Below the pieces are notes generated by a model that was not told where the DNA came from, ran no database searches, and worked only from the letters and a program-made list of their open reading frames with translations. Below are positions 9,412-18,883 of a stretch of 64,000 nucleotides of DNA, piece after piece. Origin of the DNA: Torulaspora globosa (lineage: Eukaryota > Ascomycota > Saccharomycetes > Saccharomycetales > Saccharomycetaceae); the NCBI RefSeq assembly GCF_014133895.1, contig NC_050727.1:62001-126000 (forward strand), in the 5' to 3' direction. The translations under genes were made by a program, and so were the position numbers. How positions within the stretch are numbered: position 1 is the first letter of the stretch; every line of letters begins with the position of its first letter.

Positions 9412-11046
9412 TCAACGGTGCCTGGATATGGGACTTCTAGAGCGATATCTTCTTTTAGGCGGTGTCACAGAAGCTCTCCGCTGTCTTCTTGGAGGTGTGA
9501 CCGATCTATCTCGACGACTGCGGCGTTCACTGGAGCGATAGCGGGAGTCTACTTGCTGTGACACTTGTGTTTGTTCGCCATCACGGTCTTTTCGAATCTT
9601 TTGTACTTCCGCCTGTAAGATATCTAAGCGCTGTCGCATATCCTCGGTCAGAACACCCAAACCAATCGCGGTAAAATAGTTGATTGAGTACCTTATGTTA
9701 TCAGTGTCTTCTTTCGGAAATAGATTAACAAGGAATGGTTGGATGTATTCCTCTTTGAATCTATTCGCCAGCTCATCGATGCCTAAACTTGCAACCATTT
9801 CTTGGAAGATAAACTTTAGAAAGATCCTACCAGGCGCGGTAGTTCCATCCTCACTCATATGAACGTTCTCAAACACTTCGAGCCCAACGTAATCCGAAGC
9901 CAAGATGTGACCCCACAATTTCCCCAAAGTTCGAAGTTGAGCCGGCTCGAATTCTTCGGAGTTCTGATAGTTAGATTTGAACACTAGTTCAAAAGCGGGC
10001 TTCCATGATTTGTGGCTGGAGCAAAGCCTTTCAGCGAGTGTGCCATAAAACTTCGAATAAGTCGCTTCCTGGATGCTGGACTTAATAATAACATCCACGA
10101 CTCTGTGCTTGTCGGCGTCAGGAACACGAAGTTTTAATATCTTATGGGCAGCTTCATCACTTGATAGTGAGCTCTTAAGTATCAAATAGAACCTTTTCTT
10201 GAACTCCACTTCTTGCTCACCAGTCATATCCGTAGCAACCGTCGGCTTCTGGACCTCCTCCGTTTCGTAAGCAGCCAGTGCCTCAGCCCTAAGAATCTCA
10301 TATCTCCTTTCCAAAGCTATGAAATCTTCGTGGTACTCGAATTCTCCGAGGTTTTTAAGAGGCTTGAACTCGTCGCTGTCGATCATGAACGTGTGCGTGT
10401 TATGCTCCAAATCTTCGATTTTGAGCAGCTGACCCGCCGAACATGGAATATAATCCCTGCTTCTGAGATCGAATAGTTCCTGCAGAAAGCTCTTTGCATT
10501 GTTAGACAATTTTCCCGCTTGCAAAACCTGTCGAAGCTTTTCGAAGATCATGTTGTGTGCTGTAAGGCTAACCTCTGAAAGATGCTTCCCACATTGCCAC
10601 AGTAACTGTACAATAATTCGAACAGAAGGCTCGGTCAGATCTTTTGAAAGCAAATGAATGACTTGGAGAATGACAATCTCATGTAAAACTTCGTAGTTAA
10701 ACAATTCCGCCAATAAAGAAACCATAGAATACGCTTTAGCGTCATCAAAATTGTTGTATGCCTCTATGAATATGGCCGCTGCTTCTCTTGAGAGAGTTGC
10801 CCCAATCTCTGGAGCCACAGAGTTCAATTTGGCAGCCAGGGCGGCGTACAAATCCGGCTGCTTGCTCAAATCTGGCCTCTCAAGGATAAGCCGAACCAGA
10901 TTCCTATGGCCTAACAGAATATTAACTCCTAAAATGTCCTTGAAGGTTTTCTCAAGGCTGGATTCGTTCAGTTCTTCAATTTTGCAACGAAGGTAGCTTT
11001 CCATAACCGTCCAGTTACTTCTTTGTTGCTCCTCATCAGGCACCAT
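9412..11046 (-). CDS. CWC22: Spliceosome-associated protein Cwc22
   Basis: A pre-mRNA splicing factor of the Prp19-associated (CEF1) complex, needed around the first catalytic step. Starting at the ATG at 11046 it has 544 residues (S. cerevisiae about 577). Upstream in-frame codons contain no ATG. An MIF4G-like helical repeat domain covers roughly residues 15-220. An MA3-type domain follows at about 290-400 (for example LKSSLSSDEAAHKILKL). A basic Arg/Ser-rich tail forms the last 45 residues, with two copies of SVTPP and an RSRSP near the end. It is divergent from CAB4, as YGR278W and YGR277C are in S. cerevisiae, with a shared promoter of about 200 bases. Confidence 0.9.
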   Translation of the reverse strand: MVPDEEQQRSNWTVMESYLRCKIEELNESSLEKTFKDILGVNILLGHRNLVRLILERPDLSKQPDLYAALAAKLNSVAPEIGATLSREAAAIFIEAYNNFDDAKAYSMVSLLAELFNYEVLHEIVILQVIHLLSKDLTEPSVRIIVQLLWQCGKHLSEVSLTAHNMIFEKLRQVLQAGKLSNNAKSFLQELFDLRSRDYIPCSAGQLLKIEDLEHNTHTFMIDSDEFKPLKNLGEFEYHEDFIALERRYEILRAEALAAYETEEVQKPTVATDMTGEQEVEFKKRFYLILKSSLSSDEAAHKILKLRVPDADKHRVVDVIIKSSIQEATYSKFYGTLAERLCSSHKSWKPAFELVFKSNYQNSEEFEPAQLRTLGKLWGHILASDYVGLEVFENVHMSEDGTTAPGRIFLKFIFQEMVASLGIDELANRFKEEYIQPFLVNLFPKEDTDNIRYSINYFTAIGLGVLTEDMRQRLDILQAEVQKIRKDRDGEQTQVSQQVDSRYRSSERRSRRDRSVTPPRRQRRASVTPPKRRYRSRSPISRHR

Positions 11047-11249
11047 CTTGTCTCCTTGTGAAAGAGGACAGACTCCAGGGGGGCGATATGGATACGTTTC
11101 TTCGAAGTGTGCGTAGCATTTGTTCTGTCTGTAGATGAAGTAATGCTTCAAAGCGATATCAGAAACTGCTAATTTCCACTAGTTAAAGGAAATTGAAGAA
11201 AGTGACTAAAGGTGCCGAAATCACTACCTGCTGGGAGAGTATCGTCGCT

Positions 11250-12125
11250 ATGAGGGCTGCTATTGTTTTCCACAACATTGAGGCATTGGATTTCTCAAAG
11301 TTGGAGTCTTTATTTGGCGACTGTTTAAGGGACATTACATTTGATGACATGAGTGTGCTGGACATAATACTACTAGGCCAGTTTGAATCTTCGGTTTACC
11401 TAGATAATGTGCTGGGGAGGATCTACAGCTCTGCCAGGGAAATATTTCTATCAAGGAAGTTGTTTGTGACTGCAATAAACGTTCTTTTTGATTACAGTTC
11501 AACGCAATCCCTTGACTTCGACTGGCTTTACGTCCCAGACGAAGAATTGCTCAAACGCTACCAGCATAAGAATGCGGGACTATTTGAGCAACCCAGGATA
11601 CAAGGCTCCAACGTTTTTGGAGGGAGTTACGTTGAGGATACGGATAGATACAAAGTTAGTGCCTTAGGTGGAACTTTTGATCACATTCATGACGGCCATA
11701 AAATCCTCCTAACCGTAGCTGCTTTCCTTACGTCGGAGAGGCTCATAGTCGGTGTCACTGATGAAGAATTACTAGTGAAAAAGAAGTACCGGGAATATTT
11801 GGAATCTTTTGATAAAAGGGCTAAAAATGTCCAGCAATTTTTGCATCTATTGAAACCCAACCTAGATACCCAAATTGTTCCGATAAAGGACGTTTGCGGT
11901 CCAACCGGTACTGTGCCGGAAATTGAATGCCTGGTGGTCAGCAGAGAAACCGTAGCCGGTGGCGAGTTTGTGAATAAGACCAGACTGGCAAAGGGACTCT
12001 CGAAGCTAGATATCTCTGTTGTGAATGTTTTGGGCGGTAATGAACAAGATGGTTGGAAGGAGAAATTGAGTAGCACCGAGTTAAGAAAGATGTTGATGCA
12101 AATCAAAAATAGTGCCAGAAATTGA
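11250..12125 (+). CDS. CAB4: Phosphopantetheine adenylyltransferase
   Basis: Catalyses the fourth step of coenzyme A synthesis: 4'-phosphopantetheine plus ATP gives dephospho-CoA. The first in-frame ATG is 11250, giving 291 residues (S. cerevisiae Cab4 305). An in-frame TTG at 11193 is not taken as the start. The nucleotidyltransferase fold is in the second half, with LGGTFDHIHDGHK and its adenylate-binding H145-H150 motif. A second family motif, KLSSTELRKML, lies near the C-terminus. The N-terminal 120 residues are a poorly conserved extension typical of the fungal and animal enzymes. The downstream neighbour UBP15 is convergent, with 169 bases between the stops. Confidence 0.93.
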   Translation: MRAAIVFHNIEALDFSKLESLFGDCLRDITFDDMSVLDIILLGQFESSVYLDNVLGRIYSSAREIFLSRKLFVTAINVLFDYSSTQSLDFDWLYVPDEELLKRYQHKNAGLFEQPRIQGSNVFGGSYVEDTDRYKVSALGGTFDHIHDGHKILLTVAAFLTSERLIVGVTDEELLVKKKYREYLESFDKRAKNVQQFLHLLKPNLDTQIVPIKDVCGPTGTVPEIECLVVSRETVAGGEFVNKTRLAKGLSKLDISVVNVLGGNEQDGWKEKLSSTELRKMLMQIKNSARN

Positions 12126-12294
12126 ATTGGTGTTTTCACATGCAATGCTCTTTTGGTGTTTATGTAATAATAATGTTTAGTTACGGACGAATGAGATACC
12201 CACTGTTGTGAGAGCAGTCAATCAGGAAATCGAAGAGCCTATGTAATCGTTAGCCACTGCGCATTGGCTTAATCAGCCGCCAAGCATAATGACT

Positions 12295-15200
12295 CTAGTT
12301 TTTTATCACCATTGGTCTATCATGTGAGCTCTGTGATCTCAATCTATCGGGATGATCCATATATAGACAATCCAGGTTACTCATAACATTGAACAAAACA
12401 AGGCTGTCGAGCTCCTCTTCTGTATAACCTTGCAAAGATCTGAAGGATGTTCCGCTAGGAGTAGAGAAAGATATGGCTAAGTTAATCTTGGAGAATTCTC
12501 TTTGGCCCAACCCAAACTTCTCATGTAACCGAGCTCTTGTCTGAGGAAAAGGTTCGTTGGGTATCAACTTGAATAGAAAAGAGATTCCGTGCCTATTTTC
12601 AATGTCCTTGAAATATTGCGACACAATTATCAAACACCCCTGTAAAACGGCTTTGGGGTTACTTTCAGTTAGACCCAGGTCTTCCTCATCGTCATCCATT
12701 GACTCATCCTCAGTGTTGGACAAACTATCAAGCTGTTTTACCAATGCCAGCTCCTCAGGAAGAATTCTGCCGAACAATAAAACTGATTTGCCAATGCTTT
12801 TCAATGTGCTATTCTCGGAAAGAATGCCCTGAAATTGAAAATTATAGTTAGTCCACAAAAGTATTTTCCCCTTGTCATCATCGGAGAAGCCAATCTTCGC
12901 TTGAATTTTATCCAGGAACTCTTTCACCGTACAGTTGTTGGTCACCTTGAATTCAAAGCTCTGATAGTGTATATAACTGTTCTTCAGCCAGTAAAACTTG
13001 AGCGACCTCAAGTGCTCCAATTCTCTCAGAGGCATCGAGAGGACTTCGTACTCGAAGACCGGTTTCAAATCTGAGTTATAATCCCTGATGATGTAGTCAC
13101 TTAGCAAAGAATCCGATTTAAGTGGAAATTTTCCATTTGAGTATAATGCAAATATTTTCAAGTATTCAGGTTGGACACCGGTCAATTGCGATACGACTCT
13201 CGCAACGTCGGAATAGGTAGCGTGAGCAGAAATCCAGAACTCAAATTGATCAGGTGTGGAGCTTTTAAGAACATACTCCTCGCTAGATTCTTCGGCTTTG
13301 TTGAACTTAAGCTTTATCCTGTGTCTCAGATAATCGTAGAATGATTTTAAGTCGTGGTAAACTGGGAACGTGTCTGGCGCTTTTGATTTAGGATCTTGAA
13401 AAGTAAGTATATCTCCTGATGAGAGTTCAGCAGTGAAAAATTTGTCCTTTAAGGAGAGTAGATCTATAGAACCAGGCTGTAACTCTTCATACAGTTGCAC
13501 GGGCTCGGAAGAGTCGATAAAGTCGCTCACCAATTTTGACAACGTTGAGATCTCATCTAACTGATTTACAACACAGTAACCAAAACCGTTCAAGCGCTGC
13601 TCACTAATGTCGAATTTCTTGAGAAAAATCACCTGGTAATTTTCGTCATCCAATATTGTAGGGACATTATCAGAGGTAATGAAAGAAGACACATCGCTCC
13701 TTAGGGCGTCAATCAGCTTATCATCAACTTCCGAAGATGGAAGCTTACCAGCCTTTTTCAATGTTTGTAAGAACCTTAGTTCCAAATAAGGCTCTTCGAC
13801 AAATATATCCAAAGAAGGTACTTTACCAGTTTGTTCATCTCCAAACGTTTCTTCAAGGGTCATTTCTTCGATATCTGAGGGAAGAGGCTCTTCTAATCGT
13901 AGAGTACCGTTTCTACGGTAACCCATTTTCCATAGCCTGACATTTCTGCCCCGCGGTATGTTGAGCTGTTCAATCACGTTCTTGTACACATCTTTCATGT
14001 AGGACTTACAAGACACTTTCAATGTAATAGGCAGCGTATCATCTGAGTTTAGCTCGGGGGAGTAGAGCGTAGACCTGACGTTCGGGGCCGTGTCAAAGCC
14101 TTGGTAATGAATGAAGTTCTTCAGTGAGGTGATTCTAATGCTTGTATACAAGTGCGCCTCACGAATCTCTTTCTCTCTGAGTTCCCGCTCCCTATTTAAT
14201 TCTTGGACGCTGGCAACAATTGATTCAGGAACATCAGCTTCGGTCACTGGTTGCAAAATTTCTTCTTCCTTATCTTCTGCGATGTAAACGAGCATATACG
14301 CATTAGTATGACGTTGAATGAGGTAGTCTTGATACTGTTCCCTCGTCATACAGCGAATCTTATCATCCGGTAGTCTATCAAAACCGAAGTTCTCGTCGAA
14401 CACTTGCCTTCTGGTTGCTTTCCATACTCTCTCATCATCAAACCTATACCATTCATCTTCTACACCAGGTTTTATAAGAGCATAGTAATGACCCGTAGAT
14501 ATGTCCCCTGTATGCACCAAAACACCGTGCAACTTGTATATTCTAGGCCCCGGTTTATTCTTAATAACATCGGAATCCATATAGGGAGCTAAATCAATTT
14601 TATCAGGGAATTCATAGCGATCGTTAACTTTTACTAGCTGATCATAATTGAAGTCATATTCAAATCTTTTTAATTGAAGGTGCAAAACAGGTGGAAATGA
14701 TTCAAAAACTACACCTTTCCTAGCATCCTGAAGCCCATAATCTTGAGCTGCATACTGATTTTCCCCATCCATGAGTTCTACCTCAATATAGTTCTGGAAA
14801 GAAGTTTGAAGATCCTTCATGTCTTTGACGTTCAGTTGAATATCCCAGAAATCCTCTGTCCTGACAGATTGATAATCCACATTGATACATCTGATATAGC
14901 TCTTCATCTTACCAACGAATAAGTGGTTCAGTTCTCCCTCTACGGCAGTTCCTTTCATCCTCGTCTCCAACCTGTCCATCAATATTCTATTGAGTTCCTG
15001 GACATCGTGCTGTGTGAAAGCCTCTGCATTATCCCAGCCAAAGGACTTTGTCAGCTCCGTGGTATCCAGTGGAAGGTTCGACACTTGCAGCTGATAAAAC
15101 GCTCTCTGCAGAGCCAATGTCACATTGTCGTTTTTGCCCTCAGTAGGTATTTGGTAAACCAGTTTCCTGAAGTACTTGGTAAAAAAGTAGGATTGCAATA

Positions 15201-15855
15201 GTGAGTTTAAATAGCATGTTGCGCCCTGGTTTCGAAACCCAACATATCCAGTGGCCTTCTTGGAGTCATAATTGATGAAATTGTGCCATAATACCCCAGT
15301 AGTATCCTCCACGATTCGAACGTACACCGTGATGTTAAGCATACCCTTGTTAAGCAAACCAGATACCCTTCCCTTGGCTGGGTATTTCAGGTATGTCAGG
15401 TCAATAAAGTTAGCAAACCCCCAGTCAGTGTCAATCCTGTTGAACCTGTGATGCGAGGTATTTGCTAACTGCACTTTATTATCTTCTTCCGGTCTCGAAA
15501 GAACAATGGCGAACTGGGCACAACAGTACCAATCAGGATCAACATACTCCAGCTCTCCAGTTTCAGCATTCTTCCGCTCTTCAGCATGGGGCTCCAAATA
15601 AACCGCTAAACTTTTGTTCTGATTTCCCTGCGGGAATAGTAAGACATCCCATTCGTAGTCACCGACCTTAAATCTCGGTGAAATGTACTTATCATTAGTC
15701 AACTGAGACCAGTCTTCAATATGCCACGTAAATCCACCCTCTGCCACCGTTCCAGCCTCCACCTCATCGCCCAACAGGGGCAGTATTTGTTCAATCGATT
15801 TGCCCAGATCAACCGGTTTGCCAACGCTCCCCGTTACGCCGCCAGCCTCTGACAT
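12295..15855 (-). CDS. UBP15: Ubiquitin-specific protease Ubp15 (USP7/HAUSP type)
   Basis: A deubiquitinase of the USP7 family. In S. cerevisiae it acts with Cdh1 and affects S-phase entry and peroxisomal export. It has 1186 residues from the ATG at 15855 (S. cerevisiae 1230). A longer in-frame stretch upstream has no ATG. A MATH (TRAF-like) domain covers about residues 40-175 (FTWHIEDWSQL onward). The USP catalytic domain covers about 205-540, with C214 in NQGATCYLNS and H456 in DISTGHYYALIK. A series of ubiquitin-like domains follows, and the conserved C-terminus ends DRPMVIKN. It lies between CAB4 (a chromosome VII gene in S. cerevisiae) and YME2 (chromosome XIII). ADH2, which separates UBP15 from YME2 in S. 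cerevisiae, is absent. Confidence 0.96.
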   Translation of the reverse strand: MSEAGGVTGSVGKPVDLGKSIEQILPLLGDEVEAGTVAEGGFTWHIEDWSQLTNDKYISPRFKVGDYEWDVLLFPQGNQNKSLAVYLEPHAEERKNAETGELEYVDPDWYCCAQFAIVLSRPEEDNKVQLANTSHHRFNRIDTDWGFANFIDLTYLKYPAKGRVSGLLNKGMLNITVYVRIVEDTTGVLWHNFINYDSKKATGYVGFRNQGATCYLNSLLQSYFFTKYFRKLVYQIPTEGKNDNVTLALQRAFYQLQVSNLPLDTTELTKSFGWDNAEAFTQHDVQELNRILMDRLETRMKGTAVEGELNHLFVGKMKSYIRCINVDYQSVRTEDFWDIQLNVKDMKDLQTSFQNYIEVELMDGENQYAAQDYGLQDARKGVVFESFPPVLHLQLKRFEYDFNYDQLVKVNDRYEFPDKIDLAPYMDSDVIKNKPGPRIYKLHGVLVHTGDISTGHYYALIKPGVEDEWYRFDDERVWKATRRQVFDENFGFDRLPDDKIRCMTREQYQDYLIQRHTNAYMLVYIAEDKEEEILQPVTEADVPESIVASVQELNRERELREKEIREAHLYTSIRITSLKNFIHYQGFDTAPNVRSTLYSPELNSDDTLPITLKVSCKSYMKDVYKNVIEQLNIPRGRNVRLWKMGYRRNGTLRLEEPLPSDIEEMTLEETFGDEQTGKVPSLDIFVEEPYLELRFLQTLKKAGKLPSSEVDDKLIDALRSDVSSFITSDNVPTILDDENYQVIFLKKFDISEQRLNGFGYCVVNQLDEISTLSKLVSDFIDSSEPVQLYEELQPGSIDLLSLKDKFFTAELSSGDILTFQDPKSKAPDTFPVYHDLKSFYDYLRHRIKLKFNKAEESSEEYVLKSSTPDQFEFWISAHATYSDVARVVSQLTGVQPEYLKIFALYSNGKFPLKSDSLLSDYIIRDYNSDLKPVFEYEVLSMPLRELEHLRSLKFYWLKNSYIHYQSFEFKVTNNCTVKEFLDKIQAKIGFSDDDKGKILLWTNYNFQFQGILSENSTLKSIGKSVLLFGRILPEELALVKQLDSLSNTEDESMDDDEEDLGLTESNPKAVLQGCLIIVSQYFKDIENRHGISFLFKLIPNEPFPQTRARLHEKFGLGQREFSKINLAISFSTPSGTSFRSLQGYTEEELDSLVLFNVMSNLDCLYMDHPDRLRSQSSHDRPMVIKN

Positions 15856-16010
15856 TGTTCCAATGAACCTCTGATGCTGTAAATTGCTTTCAGCAGTATT
15901 GAAATAATGACACAACTATGTAAATGAGCCCTCTAGGCATAACCTTGAGCCCTTCTTACTGTGTTAATCAGTATAAAGGGGGCCCACCGCAAGGACTTAG
16001 TCGATCTGGG

Positions 16011-16017
16011 TTACCCG
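16011..16017 (+). promoter_or_regulatory. Reb1-type site between UBP15 and YME2
   Basis: An exact TTACCCG in the 255-base divergent promoter of UBP15 and YME2, 94 bases before the YME2 ATG. Binding is inferred from the motif. Confidence 0.45.
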
Positions 16018-16110
16018 GTCTCGATCCTTGATATTAAGTTAACATGGCACTACTAGCCATCTTATCTAACAGTCAACTGGAGCAAGTTTAATTGCCTGGG
16101 CGAGCCTTGT

Positions 16111-18618
16111 ATGCCGTTTGTCGATCAGAGAACTGCTTGGAGGGCCATGCTGGGGACCAAAATTGGATTTCTCGAAAAGGTGGCCGCCAGAAGTGTCTGT
16201 CGCGGAAGATCTCGTTTAGCGTTGGGATGGGCTGCTTTGGGAAGGAGGCATGTGTCGAGCGAGATTCAACAGAAGGATGAGCAGGCCGGTGAGTCAACAA
16301 CCGCTACGGATACCGGTATCATTCATAAGACGGAACAGGAAACATTACTTTATTTCGATAACGTGTACCCAAGGGCAACTTCGTTGTGGAGTCCTGCTCA
16401 ATGGTATAATCTGTTGTTGACAAATCAATCCAGGGAGGCAGTGAGAGAGAAGATTAGGAACTTTGCCAGTCCGCCAGATAACCCGATCCATGGTCTTGAG
16501 CTAAGGTCAAGTATTCCAGTGAAAAGAGACGGTGGTGTTTTTGCGACTTTTCTGGTGCCTCCCCAGTACAGCAAGGCGCAGGTCAACACCCTGATTCAAC
16601 AGAATACCTTAAAGGAATCCTCGAAATCTTTTCTATCTTATTTTACCAGAGCTGCAGTGTTTCCGGTTAAGGGTTCTCCTTGGATCGAGGACCTGCGGAG
16701 ATTGCCGAATACTACGATCTTGGTGAAGTTTCAAGGTCCAGCCTTGACAGAAGAGGAGATTTACTCGTTGTTCAGAAGGTACGGCACCATTTCTGACATC
16801 TATCCACCTACTGGGTCAGATAACACGGCGAGAGTGAAATACAGATCTTTCAGGGGAGCAATATGTGCAAAAAACTGTGTTTCCGGTATCGAAATTCACA
16901 ACACAGTTTTGCACATACAGTATGAGAGAATTGCACAGGGACATTTGATTAGCAATTTTTTTGTCAATCATACCAGAATTGCTATTCCTGTGATGATCGC
17001 TTTACTTTCCATCATTGCCGTTCTTATCTTCGAGCCTATCAGAGAATTTTCGATTGAACAGAAGATCACTCATAGATATTCCATTTCTTGGGACAATCAC
17101 TGGCTTAAACAGATCAGAAAACTAACATCATCCACTGTATCTCAATTTAGAAACTACTGGGGATCAGAAGATACTTCCCAATCTCAAAAACACTTATGGG
17201 AAGAGCGCATCGAAAAGGTCAATGACCTGAAGATGTGGCTGGAAGAGAATAACAACACTTTTGTTGTGATAAGAGGCCCCAGAGGATCGGGTAAACATGA
17301 ACTTGTCATGCAGCATACTTTGCATAATCGAGACAATGTGTTATATCTCGACTGTGACAAATTTATTAAGTCGAGAACTGATGCGAAATTTTTGAGGAAT
17401 GCAGCCAGCCAACTAGGTTATTTCCCCATCTTCCCTTGGTTCAACTCCGTGACAAACGTCATAGACTTAATGGTACAAGGTTTGACAGGCCAGAAAAGTG
17501 GTTTGTCTGAGACAAAGGAGGCACAGTTTAGAAATATGCTGACGACAGCCATGATGTCTATTAGGCACATTGCCTTGAGAGGCTATAGAACTACGCTGAA
17601 GAGTGGTGACGAGACTATAACTGTTAAGGAGGAAGACTATCTACAACAGCACCCCGAGGAGAAGCCTGTTATCGTCATTGACAGATTTAGTGGGAAATCA
17701 GAAATAAATGGCTTTATATACAAGGAACTGTCAGATTGGGCTGCAATGCTTATTCAGATGAATATCGCTCATGTTATATTCTTAACGGAAACTGTTGCCC
17801 CCAACCAGCTGCTTTCTGAGTCTTTGCCTACGCAGGTTTTCAAAACTCTTATTTTATCGGATGCTTCGAAAGAAAATGCCAAGAAGTACGTCCTAGCTCA
17901 ACTGCATGACCTGCATTCGCCATCGACTATGATAGTGGCCGACCCTGAGGACGAAAATGACCCGAGGAAACCTCTCGTGGACGAAAAGGTAACTCAAGAG
18001 ATAGACGACGTTCTTGATCCGCTGGGTGGCAGAATGCTTGACCTTCAAGCGTTTGTAAGAAGAGTGAAATCTGGAGAACAACCCAAAGAAGCCCTGGATA
18101 AGATGGTTGAGCAATCATCAGAGCAGATCACTCAGATTTTTTTAAGTGACAAAGTAGATTCTGTCAAGAGTGCGCAGGCCTGGGAGCTGATAGAGTTATT
18201 AAGCGAGCATTCCAACGTGTTGTTTGAACAGATAGTCTTTAGGCCGCTCTTTAAGGCTGCGCCCGAGATTGCCATAACCGAATTGGAAAACAATGGCCTG
18301 ATCACCGTATCAAGAGAACGCGGTGTTTTGAAAGAAATACAACCGGCCAAACCCCTTTTCAGGGCAGCCTTCCAATACTTGGTCCACGACTCTGACCTCT
18401 CGACAATCTTGAAAACCCGCTATCTACTAAAAGTGGTTGGATTCGAAACCGGAAGGATAAAGAAATGGGAAGAGGAACTTCGTCCCCTTGGTAAATCCGG
18501 CGACCCCAAGTTGTTCAAGAGTCGGCTGGCGTATCTTTCGAAGAAGATCGAGGCGAGCAGCGCTGCCATAGACGAATGCGAGGAACAAATCAAGGAACTA
18601 TCACAGAAAAGGAGCTAA
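16111..18618 (+). CDS. YME2: Mitochondrial inner-membrane protein Yme2
   Basis: An integral inner-membrane protein that influences mitochondrial nucleoid structure and escape of mitochondrial DNA. It has 835 residues (S. cerevisiae 850). The N-terminal 50 residues are rich in Arg, Ala and Ser with no acidic run, as in a matrix-targeting sequence. An RRM-like segment covers about 205-275 (LVKFQGPALTEEEIYSLF). One membrane helix lies at about 290-310 (IAIPVMIALLSIIAVLIF). A P-loop-like RGPRGSGKH with K395 begins an AAA-like region facing the intermembrane space. A coiled region closes the protein. The start ATG at 16111 is well placed. The gene is tandem to ATM1, as YMR302C and YMR301C are in S. 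cerevisiae. Confidence 0.92.
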   Translation: MPFVDQRTAWRAMLGTKIGFLEKVAARSVCRGRSRLALGWAALGRRHVSSEIQQKDEQAGESTTATDTGIIHKTEQETLLYFDNVYPRATSLWSPAQWYNLLLTNQSREAVREKIRNFASPPDNPIHGLELRSSIPVKRDGGVFATFLVPPQYSKAQVNTLIQQNTLKESSKSFLSYFTRAAVFPVKGSPWIEDLRRLPNTTILVKFQGPALTEEEIYSLFRRYGTISDIYPPTGSDNTARVKYRSFRGAICAKNCVSGIEIHNTVLHIQYERIAQGHLISNFFVNHTRIAIPVMIALLSIIAVLIFEPIREFSIEQKITHRYSISWDNHWLKQIRKLTSSTVSQFRNYWGSEDTSQSQKHLWEERIEKVNDLKMWLEENNNTFVVIRGPRGSGKHELVMQHTLHNRDNVLYLDCDKFIKSRTDAKFLRNAASQLGYFPIFPWFNSVTNVIDLMVQGLTGQKSGLSETKEAQFRNMLTTAMMSIRHIALRGYRTTLKSGDETITVKEEDYLQQHPEEKPVIVIDRFSGKSEINGFIYKELSDWAAMLIQMNIAHVIFLTETVAPNQLLSESLPTQVFKTLILSDASKENAKKYVLAQLHDLHSPSTMIVADPEDENDPRKPLVDEKVTQEIDDVLDPLGGRMLDLQAFVRRVKSGEQPKEALDKMVEQSSEQITQIFLSDKVDSVKSAQAWELIELLSEHSNVLFEQIVFRPLFKAAPEIAITELENNGLITVSRERGVLKEIQPAKPLFRAAFQYLVHDSDLSTILKTRYLLKVVGFETGRIKKWEEELRPLGKSGDPKLFKSRLAYLSKKIEASSAAIDECEEQIKELSQKRS

Positions 18619-18747
18619 CAGGGTAAGCTTTTATGGCATGAATCAATACTGTAAATAGGAGGACAGAGAAAATACCAGCAGATATATAGCTGAACAGCCA
18701 GCTGGCTGAGCCTGGTTCAGAAGCTTCAGCTTGTAGATAAAGCAGAC

Positions 18748-18755
18748 CACGTGAC
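18748..18755 (-). promoter_or_regulatory. Cbf1/CDEI-type site upstream of ATM1
   Basis: CACGTGAC on the plus strand reads GTCACGTG on the minus strand, an exact RTCACRTG. It lies 129 bases before the ATM1 ATG. Cbf1 binds this sequence at many promoters and Pho4 can share the core. Function here is inferred. Confidence 0.45.
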
Positions 18756-18883
18756 TTATGACCGATTTGATCCACAGTTTTCCAGGTATCCAATATTCAT
18801 ACTTTGCCGCTTAATGAGTTAGGACGTATATTGGCGAACCGATGAGCTCTTGAGAGGAATCTATTTCCAGACTTACCGAGATC

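Noticed and set aside
11193..11249. Longer N-terminus for CAB4 (and likewise for SCW10, UBP15, TAF1, RTT102, JNM1, HER2, CWC22)
   Set aside because: The extra codons begin only at GTG or TTG. Eukaryotic nuclear genes start at ATG, and the ATG-based proteins match the expected family lengths.
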